Origin: an uncultured Prevotella sp.
Lineage (GTDB): Bacteria > Bacteroidota > Bacteroidia > Bacteroidales > Bacteroidaceae
DNA length: 55,989 nt
Direction of reading: 5' to 3'
Assembly: GCA_944319815.1 (NCBI GenBank)
Contig: CALUEX010000016.1
Span: forward strand, 1-55,989
Position numbers and translations under genes: made by a program. This document shows positions 50,026 to 55,989 of the stretch, in pieces. Positions within the stretch are counted from its first letter, which is position 1; each line of letters opens with the position of its first letter. A model generated the notes under the pieces. It saw only the letters and a program-made list of their open reading frames with translations. It did not search any database and had not been told where the DNA came from.

Positions 50026-51048
50026 ATGGGATTTTTTTCTTTTATCCAAGAGATTGCGATGGACTTGGGCACTGCCAACACCATCATTATCAGTGATGAC
50101 AAGATAGTTGTTGACGAGCCTTCGGTCGTGGCCCTTGACCGCCGCACGGACAAGATGATAGCCGTGGGCGAGAAGGCCAAGATGATGTATGAAAAGACAA
50201 ATGACAACATTCGCACCATCCGCCCTTTGCGCGACGGAGTAATCGCGGACTTCACGGCTTGCGAGCAGATGATGCGTGGACTTATCAAGATGGTTCACAC
50301 GGGCAGCCGCCTGTTCTCGCCGTCGTTGCGCATGGTCATAGGCGTTCCTTCAGGCTCTACTGAAGTTGAGCTGCGCGCCGTGCGCGATTCGGCCGAGCAC
50401 GCTGATGGCCGTGACGTCTATCTTATATTCGAACCTATGGCTGCGGCTATCGGTATTGGCATTGACGTTGAGGCTCCCGAAGGCAACATGATTGTGGATA
50501 TAGGCGGCGGAAGCACCGAGATAGCGGTCATCTCGTTGGGCGGCATCGTGTCGAACAACTCTATCAGGACTGCCGGTGACGACCTTACAGCCGAAATCCA
50601 GGAGTATATGAGCAAGCAGCACAACGTGAAGGTGAGCGAGCGTATGGCCGAACGAATAAAGATTCACGTAGGTTCCGCATTGACGGACCTTGGCGATGAA
50701 GGGCCGGAGGATTATGTCGTGCACGGCCCGAACAAGGTCACGGCCCTGCCGATGGAGGTGCCGGTATGTTACCAGGAGATAGCCCATTGCCTTGACAGGA
50801 CTATCGCCAAAATAGAGAATGCCGTGCTCTCCGCACTTGAAAAAACACCGCCTGAGCTTTATGCCGACATCGTAAAGAACGGCATTTACCTCACAGGTGG
50901 CGGTGCTTTGCTGCGCGGCCTTGACAAGAGGCTTACCGATAAGATAAAAATCCAGTTCCACGTGGCTGACGACCCGTTGCACAGCGTGGCCAAGGGGACG
51001 GGCATCGCCCTGAAGAACGTTGACCGTTTCTCGTTCCTGATGAGGTAA
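50026..51048 (+). CDS. mreB: Rod shape-determining protein MreB
   Basis: Actin-like filament that directs lateral peptidoglycan synthesis. From ATG 50026 (340 residues) the fold is complete: phosphate 1 motif MDLGTANTII (12-21), VVDEPSVVALD, connect and phosphate 2 motif MIVDIGGGSTEIAV, and adenosine motif LTGGGALLRGLDK. An in-frame TTG at 50020 adds two residues but is a weaker start. First gene of the mreB-mreC-mreD-mrdA-rodA operon; mreC starts 3 bases downstream. Confidence 0.97.
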   Translation: MGFFSFIQEIAMDLGTANTIIISDDKIVVDEPSVVALDRRTDKMIAVGEKAKMMYEKTNDNIRTIRPLRDGVIADFTACEQMMRGLIKMVHTGSRLFSPSLRMVIGVPSGSTEVELRAVRDSAEHADGRDVYLIFEPMAAAIGIGIDVEAPEGNMIVDIGGGSTEIAVISLGGIVSNNSIRTAGDDLTAEIQEYMSKQHNVKVSERMAERIKIHVGSALTDLGDEGPEDYVVHGPNKVTALPMEVPVCYQEIAHCLDRTIAKIENAVLSALEKTPPELYADIVKNGIYLTGGGALLRGLDKRLTDKIKIQFHVADDPLHSVAKGTGIALKNVDRFSFLMR

Positions 51049-51051
51049 ACA

Positions 51052-51915
51052 ATGCGCAACCTGCTTGATTTTCTCGCGAAGTATAATCACTGGTTTGTCT
51101 TTGTCGCGCTTGAAATAGTCTGTGTCGTATTGCTTTTCAGGTACAACAGTTACCAAGGAAGCGTGTGGTTCTCGTCGGCGAACGTAGTGGCCGGGAAGGT
51201 TTACGAACTTGACGCGGCGGTAAAAAACTACTTCAGCTTGACTAAGGTCAACGAGCAGCTTAATGTGCGCAACCTCTACCTTGAGCAGCAAGTCAGGCTA
51301 TTGTCCGAGCAGGCCAGAAGTGCAACAGGCGACTCGACATGGGTTGAGAAGACCCATGCAGAGGTGTTGAAAGACTACAAGCTGATACCGGCAAAGGTCA
51401 TAGCCAATTCTTTGGACAAGCGTGACAATTTCATAACCATCGACAAGGGACTTGCTGACGGGGTGCGTAAGGATATGGGCGTAGCGTGTGGCAATGGCGT
51501 AGTTGGTGTTGTATATATGGTTTCGGCGCATTATGCTGTTGTAATACCGTTGCTCAATTCAAAGTCGAACGTCAGTGTTACAATACGCAAACGCGGATAT
51601 TACGGCTATTTACATTGGACTGGTGGTGCTGCCGACTTGGCTTATGTTGACGACGTGCCGCGGCACGCGCGCTTTGCGTTGGGCGACCTTGTTGAGACAA
51701 GCGGTTATTCGTCAATTTTTCCTCCGGGTATAATCGTGGGCCAGATACTCCATGTCTACAATTCGCGCGACGGCCTTTCTTACCGTATCCAGGTAAAGTT
51801 GACGACCGACTTCGGCAATCTTCGTGATGTCTGCGTTATCGACAATACGGCCATGGAGGAGCGCATAGACTTGTTGCGCAGTGCGCAAGACTCTCTCAAA
51901 CTAAAGCAGAATTAA
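51052..51915 (+). CDS. mreC: Rod shape-determining protein MreC
   Basis: Periplasmic scaffold of the elongasome, linking MreB to PBP2 and RodA. The 287-residue protein has one N-terminal membrane helix (about 13-31, HWFVFVALEIVCVVLLFRY), a coiled coil (about 60-95) and the periplasmic double beta-barrel domain (about 110-270) with VIANSLDKRDNFITIDKGLADGV and LGDLVETSGYSSIFPPGIIVG, both conserved in MreC. It lies between mreB and mreD (3- and 11-base gaps), so the operon is tight. Confidence 0.95.
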   Translation: MRNLLDFLAKYNHWFVFVALEIVCVVLLFRYNSYQGSVWFSSANVVAGKVYELDAAVKNYFSLTKVNEQLNVRNLYLEQQVRLLSEQARSATGDSTWVEKTHAEVLKDYKLIPAKVIANSLDKRDNFITIDKGLADGVRKDMGVACGNGVVGVVYMVSAHYAVVIPLLNSKSNVSVTIRKRGYYGYLHWTGGAADLAYVDDVPRHARFALGDLVETSGYSSIFPPGIIVGQILHVYNSRDGLSYRIQVKLTTDFGNLRDVCVIDNTAMEERIDLLRSAQDSLKLKQN

Positions 51916-51926
51916 GGTGGCAAGTA

Positions 51927-52427
51927 ATGAAGATAGAAATAATTAGGCAAGTCTTCACATTTGTTATTCTATGTATAGTGCAGGTGTTGGTGCTTAACCA
52001 TATCAATCTTTTTGGTTGTGCCACACCTCTCTTGTACGTCTATTTCGTCATGTCGTTCAGGCGCGGCTATCCAAGGTGGGCTATCATGCTTTGGAGCTTC
52101 TGTCTTGGACTGTGTATAGACGTTTTTTCCGACACTCCGGGTGTGGCTGCATCTTCAGCCACATTCCTTGGTTTCGTACAGCCGTATTTGTTTAATCTGT
52201 TCGTGCAGCGCGACAGTCCGGACGACATGAGGCCGGGCATCAGGTCGCTCGGCATGGCCAAGTATGTTTATTTTACGGTTATTTGTGTATTGGTTTTCAA
52301 TATACTATTCTTCACCATGGAGTCGTTCAGTTTTTTCAACTGGCTGCAATGGGCTAAGAACATTGGCGGAAGCACCGTGCTGACGGTACTTCTCATTCTT
52401 GTCGTCGAGAATGCCAGGAAGGGCTGA
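51927..52427 (+). CDS. mreD: Rod shape-determining membrane protein MreD
   Basis: Integral membrane partner of MreC (166 residues, near the usual 160-170). About five hydrophobic segments cover most of the chain, for example VFTFVILCIVQVLVLNHINLF, LWSFCLGLCIDVF and FTVICVLVFNILFFTMES. Sequence is poorly conserved in the family, so the call rests on size, topology and its place between mreC and mrdA. The next gene begins 32 bases after its stop. Confidence 0.9.
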   Translation: MKIEIIRQVFTFVILCIVQVLVLNHINLFGCATPLLYVYFVMSFRRGYPRWAIMLWSFCLGLCIDVFSDTPGVAASSATFLGFVQPYLFNLFVQRDSPDDMRPGIRSLGMAKYVYFTVICVLVFNILFFTMESFSFFNWLQWAKNIGGSTVLTVLLILVVENARKG

Positions 52428-52459
52428 CGGTCGTTCATGCGGTGTCAATTTGCGTTGTT

Positions 52460-54313
52460 ATGGATAAGGATTACGGACTTGAAAACAGGAAATATGTCGT
52501 CGGCGGTGTGGCCGTCGCCATAGTCTTGGTCTATATCATACGCCTTTTCACCCTGCAGATAATGAGTGACGACTACAAGAAGAACGCTGACAGCAACGCT
52601 TTCCTCAAGCGGGTGGAGTTCCCGGCGCGTGGAGTAATATCCGACCGAAACGGCAAACTGCTGGTGTACAACCAGAACGCTTATGACATAATGGTTGTAA
52701 TGAACGAGGAAAAGGGACGTCTTGACACGCTTGACTTCTGCCGTTCCCTTGGTATAACGAGAGACTTTTTCGATGCCCGCATGGCTGAGATAAAGGACAA
52801 GAGCAAGAACCCAGGTTATTCTCCTTACACGCAGCAGATGTTCATGAGCCAGCTTTCCGAAAAGGAGTTCAGCGTTTTCCAGGAAAAAATCTACCGTTTC
52901 CCCGGCTTTTACGTTCAGCGGCGCAGTGTGCGCCAGTATACGACCCCTTACGCGGCTCATGTGCTCGGCGACGTTGCCGAGGTGTCACGGGCCGACATTG
53001 AGGAAGATTCTTATTACCAGCTTGGCGACTACATAGGCAAGCAGGGCGTCGAGAAGTATTACGAAAAGCAGTTGCGCGGAGAGAAAGGTATGCAAATCCT
53101 CCTGCGCGACGTCCGCGGCAGGATACAAGGCAGCTACATGGGCGGCAAGTTCGACCGCCGCCCCGTGCCGGGAAAAGACCTCACATTGAGCATCGACGTC
53201 AACCTGCAAGCCCTCGGCGAGCGGCTGCTCGAGGGCAAGATTGGCAGCATCGTGGCCATAGAGCCGTCAACGGGCGAGGTGCTGTGCATGGTGTCTTCAC
53301 CTACCTACGACCCGCGCATCATGACGGGGCGCAAGCGCAGCAAGGCCCACACGATGCTGGCGCGCAACCCATGGAAGCCGCTCCTGAACCGCTCAATCAT
53401 GGGTGTCTACCCGCCGGGCTCTACGTTCAAGACCACGCAGGGGCTTACTTTCCTTACCGAGGGCATAGTGTCGCCGAGCACGTCGTTCCCCTGCCACCAC
53501 GGCTTCTACCACCGCGGACTGCACGTAGGCTGCCACGGCCACGCCTCGCCAATCAGCCTTATTCCCGCGCTCGGCACGTCGTGTAACGGCTACTTTTGCT
53601 GGGGCCTGTACTATATGCTCGGAAACAGGCGGAAATACAAGACGGTGCAAGACGCCATGAACACCTGGCGCGACTATATGGTGAGCATGGGCTTCGGCTA
53701 CAAGCTCGGCATCGACCTCTCAGGCGAGAAGCGCGGGCTAATACCTAACGCGCAGTATTACGACAAGGCTTACGACGGCTCGTGGAACGGGCTGACCGTC
53801 ATCAGCATTGCAATAGGGCAGGGCGAGGTGCTGCTTACGCCCTTGCAGATAGCCAACCTCGGCGCTACCATAGCCAACCGAGGCTATTACTACACGCCCC
53901 ACGTGGTGCGCAAGGTGGCCGGCGAGCCCCTCGACGCCAAGTATCGCGAGCGCCATCACACCAAGGCCAGCCGCAGGGCTTACGACTATATCGTGGCTGG
54001 TATGCGCCGTTCTGTCGTGAGCGGCACCTGCCATGCAGCCAACCGCGCCGACTACGAGGTGTGCGGAAAGACGGGAACGGCCCAGAACCACGGCCAGGAC
54101 CACTCAATCTTCATGGGCTTTGCGCCGATGAACAACCCAAAGATAGCCGTGGCCGTGTACGTTGAGAACGGCGGCTTCGGTGCCGAGTACGGCGTGCCCA
54201 TCGGCGCGCTGATGATGGAACAGTACATTAACGGCAAGCTCTCGCCCGAATCGGAGAAGAAGGCGGACGACTTCCAGCACAGACGTATAGCTTATGGCAA
54301 CTCGAACAGATAA
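52460..54313 (+). CDS. mrdA: Penicillin-binding protein 2, elongation transpeptidase
   Basis: Class B PBP that cross-links peptidoglycan for rod growth. From ATG 52460 (617 residues) there is an N-terminal membrane helix (about 13-34), a PBP dimerisation/pedestal domain (about 50-240) and the transpeptidase with SxxK nucleophile Ser321 in PPGSTFKTTQG, SxN in TSCNGYF (second motif) and KTG in VCGKTGTAQNHG. A GTG at 52442 is in frame but lies in the leader. Its last 20 bases overlap rodA, a sign of coupled synthesis of PBP2 and its glycosyltransferase partner. Confidence 0.96.
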   Translation: MDKDYGLENRKYVVGGVAVAIVLVYIIRLFTLQIMSDDYKKNADSNAFLKRVEFPARGVISDRNGKLLVYNQNAYDIMVVMNEEKGRLDTLDFCRSLGITRDFFDARMAEIKDKSKNPGYSPYTQQMFMSQLSEKEFSVFQEKIYRFPGFYVQRRSVRQYTTPYAAHVLGDVAEVSRADIEEDSYYQLGDYIGKQGVEKYYEKQLRGEKGMQILLRDVRGRIQGSYMGGKFDRRPVPGKDLTLSIDVNLQALGERLLEGKIGSIVAIEPSTGEVLCMVSSPTYDPRIMTGRKRSKAHTMLARNPWKPLLNRSIMGVYPPGSTFKTTQGLTFLTEGIVSPSTSFPCHHGFYHRGLHVGCHGHASPISLIPALGTSCNGYFCWGLYYMLGNRRKYKTVQDAMNTWRDYMVSMGFGYKLGIDLSGEKRGLIPNAQYYDKAYDGSWNGLTVISIAIGQGEVLLTPLQIANLGATIANRGYYYTPHVVRKVAGEPLDAKYRERHHTKASRRAYDYIVAGMRRSVVSGTCHAANRADYEVCGKTGTAQNHGQDHSIFMGFAPMNNPKIAVAVYVENGGFGAEYGVPIGALMMEQYINGKLSPESEKKADDFQHRRIAYGNSNR

Positions 54314-55763
54314 ACAGCCGAGCGTGTTGCGCTCGTTAGACTGGTGGACTATCGGCATATACCTTGCCCTCCTGGTCTTCGGGTGGCTCAGCGTGTGCGG
54401 CGCGAGCTACACCTATGGCGATGCCGACATCTTCAGCCTGGGCACGCGCTCGGGGATGCAAATAGTGTGGATAGGCACCTCTATCTGCCTCGGTTTCGTG
54501 CTCCTTATGCTCGACGACCGCTTTTACGACACCTTCGCCTACATCATCTATGCCGTGCTCCTGCTGCTGCTCTTCGTCACCATCTTCAACCCCCACGAAA
54601 TCAAAGGCTCGCGCTCGTGGCTCGTCCTTGGCCCTTTGAGGTTGCAGCCGGCCGAGTTCGCCAAGTTCGCCACGGCCCTTGCCGTGGCAAAGCTCATGAG
54701 CACCTACGGCTTCAACATCCACCGCTGGAAGCATTTTGCGGCGGCCTGCGCCGTAGTACTGTTGCCCATGCTGTTCATCGTGGCGCAGAAAGAGACAGGC
54801 TCCGCCCTCGTCTACATAGCCTTTTTCCTTATGTTCTACCGTGAGGGGATGACCGGCAGCGTGCTGTTCACGGGCGTGGCCATGGTCGTCTACTTCGTCG
54901 TCGGCATACGCTACGAGCACACCCTGCTGCTCGACACGGGCACGTCGGTAGGCAAGTTCGTCGTCCTGCTCCTCGTCCAGCTGTTCTCCGTGGGCATGGT
55001 GCGCGTGTTTTGCAAGGACAGGCGTCAGTCGTTCATAATGCTCTGCTACACCGTCGGGACCACCCTGTTGGCGTTCCTTTTCGCCGAGTTCGTCATACCT
55101 TTCGACATCGTATGGGTGCAGCTGGCCGTCACCGTCTTCCTCGTGGGCCATCTGCTCTACAACGCCCTGGCCACCCGGGCGCGCAATTACCTGTTTATCA
55201 CGCTGTTTGCCGTAGGTTCGGTGGCGTTCTTCTATTCGGCCGACTATATGCTCAACAACGTGCTTGAGCCCCACCAGCGCGTGCGCATCAACGTCCTCAT
55301 GGGGCTTGAGGAGGACATATCGGGTGCCGGCTACAACGTCCACCAGAGCGAAATAGCCATAGGCTCTGGCGGCCTGAAGGGCAAGGGCTTCCTCAACGGC
55401 ACGCAGACCAAGCTGAAGTTCGTGCCCGAACAAGACACCGACTTCATCTTCTGCACCGTCGGCGAGGAGGAAGGCTTCCTCGGTTCGGCCGGCGTCCTGC
55501 TGCTGTTTCTTGCCCTCATACTGCGCCTAATCAAGATGGCCGAGCGCCAGCCGTTCACCTTTGGGCGCGTTTACGGCTACTGCGTGTTGAGCATTTTCCT
55601 GTTCCACGTGTTCATCAACGTCGGCATGGTGCTTGGCCTAACGCCCGTAATCGGCATTCCCCTGCCGTTCTTCAGTTACGGCGGTTCGTCGCTTTGGGGC
55701 TTCACCATCCTGCTTTTCATATTCCTTAGGATAGACGCCGCGCGCAACATCGAGCGCAGCTGA
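54294..55763 (+). CDS. rodA: Peptidoglycan glycosyltransferase RodA (SEDS)
   Basis: SEDS-family glycosyltransferase that polymerises lipid II for the elongasome. The 489-residue protein has about ten or more membrane helices and the family signatures GSRSWLVLGPLRLQPAEFAK (about residues 104-123), GSALVYIAFFLMFY, and the C-terminal GMVLGLTPVIGIPLPFFSYG. It is longer than E. coli RodA (370), mainly through extra loops and helices in the middle (about 190-330), as is common in Bacteroidota. The ATG lies inside mrdA (20-base overlap). It ends the operon; a repeat-rich stretch follows to the window end. Confidence 0.95.
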   Translation: MATRTDKQPSVLRSLDWWTIGIYLALLVFGWLSVCGASYTYGDADIFSLGTRSGMQIVWIGTSICLGFVLLMLDDRFYDTFAYIIYAVLLLLLFVTIFNPHEIKGSRSWLVLGPLRLQPAEFAKFATALAVAKLMSTYGFNIHRWKHFAAACAVVLLPMLFIVAQKETGSALVYIAFFLMFYREGMTGSVLFTGVAMVVYFVVGIRYEHTLLLDTGTSVGKFVVLLLVQLFSVGMVRVFCKDRRQSFIMLCYTVGTTLLAFLFAEFVIPFDIVWVQLAVTVFLVGHLLYNALATRARNYLFITLFAVGSVAFFYSADYMLNNVLEPHQRVRINVLMGLEEDISGAGYNVHQSEIAIGSGGLKGKGFLNGTQTKLKFVPEQDTDFIFCTVGEEEGFLGSAGVLLLFLALILRLIKMAERQPFTFGRVYGYCVLSIFLFHVFINVGMVLGLTPVIGIPLPFFSYGGSSLWGFTILLFIFLRIDAARNIERS

Positions 55764-55805
55764 CGCTTCGTCTTTAACGTTAACGTGAGCTCGGCATTAG
55801 AAGAC

Positions 55806-55905
55806 AGTCTTTTGCCGGGCCATGTTTTTTGTTTGCAGTATAAGGTTTACGCCTACCATGCAGTAAAAAGAGCGGCTTCCCATTCATTTAATCGATGCCA
55901 CCCAA
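55806..55905. repeat. Dispersed unit shared with 26.83-26.93 kb
   Basis: Contains CAGTATAAGGTTTACGCC, ACCATGCAGTAAAAAGAG and CCCATTCATTTAATCGATGC, matching the unit near 26830-26930 at about 80 percent. The tail to 55989 has CGGCGTAAGGTTTACGCCG, a palindrome. No gene is visible after rodA. Confidence 0.65.
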
Positions 55906-55989
55906 CTTAAAGTAACGTCAGTTCGGCGTAAGGTTTACGCCGAACCTGCGTTAAAAATATTGGGCATCATCACTGGGAACAATGCCCAC

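Overview
The window looks like a chromosomal segment of a Bacteroidales bacterium, most likely Prevotella or a close relative. Reasons seen in the sequence: genes start behind the Bacteroidota -7 box TAnnTTTG rather than a sigma70 -10 box; ribosome-binding sites are A-rich and lack Shine-Dalgarno motifs; and the gene content fits the group (C10 streptopain-like protease with a Spi prodomain, BspA-type LRR protein, TonB receptor with a CarboxypepD_reg domain, 7TM-HD phosphodiesterase, guaB-PPIase-surA-OstA-mutL block, mreBCD-mrdA-rodA block). The genus is an inference. No phage, IS transposase, CRISPR array or rRNA was seen.

Layout. 0.2-5.6 kb: 7TM-HD c-di-AMP phosphodiesterase (minus), gltX and waaA (plus). 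5.8-9.6 kb: secreted C10 protease and a divergent membrane metallophosphoesterase. 10-15 kb: TonB-dependent receptor followed by a surface lipoprotein made of two nearly identical beta-helix halves. 15-21.7 kb: gamma carbonic anhydrase, a barrel-like hypothetical protein, a secreted choloylglycine-hydrolase-like enzyme, mlaE/mlaF lipid transport genes and lptB. 22-26.4 kb: cobalamin riboswitch followed by biotin carboxylase, biotin carrier and carboxyltransferase, i.e. an ATP-dependent acyl-CoA (probably propionyl-CoA) carboxylase. 27-35 kb: tig, clpP, clpX, recQ and a secreted pectate lyase. 35.2-38.2 kb: accessory-looking cassette of two structured non-coding RNA candidates flanking two unknown small proteins and a BspA-like LRR protein. 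38.8-48.9 kb: guaB, two periplasmic PPIases, OstA-like protein, small membrane protein, mutL and an OmpA-family protein. 49-55.8 kb: tRNA-Val(UAC), stand-alone IMP cyclohydrolase domain, then the rod-shape operon mreB-mreC-mreD-mrdA-rodA.

Much of the core content serves the cell envelope: LPS (waaA, lptB, OstA-like), phospholipid transport (mlaEF), outer-membrane protein folding (PPIases, OmpA) and peptidoglycan elongation (mre/mrd). Secreted or surface proteins (protease, pectate lyase, LRR protein, TonB receptor/lipoprotein, Ntn hydrolase) suggest a host-associated or gut life.

The intergenic DNA is unusually full of dispersed repeats. At least seven families are visible: (1) AAGGGCATCTTT palindromes; (2) CCTCCCTTCGGGAGGG hairpins that run into the C-termini of two proteins; (3) MITE-like elements with ends TGTAGGGACATAAT; (4) TTAACTCC leader repeats; (5) GGTTATAGGG repeats; (6) CTTGTCTGCT repeats; (7) a 197-bp palindrome with ends AACCCAACTCGGTCATTAGA. 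The best candidates for something undescribed are the two structured RNAs around the small-protein/LRR cassette, the riboswitch-controlled carboxylase, and these repeat families.
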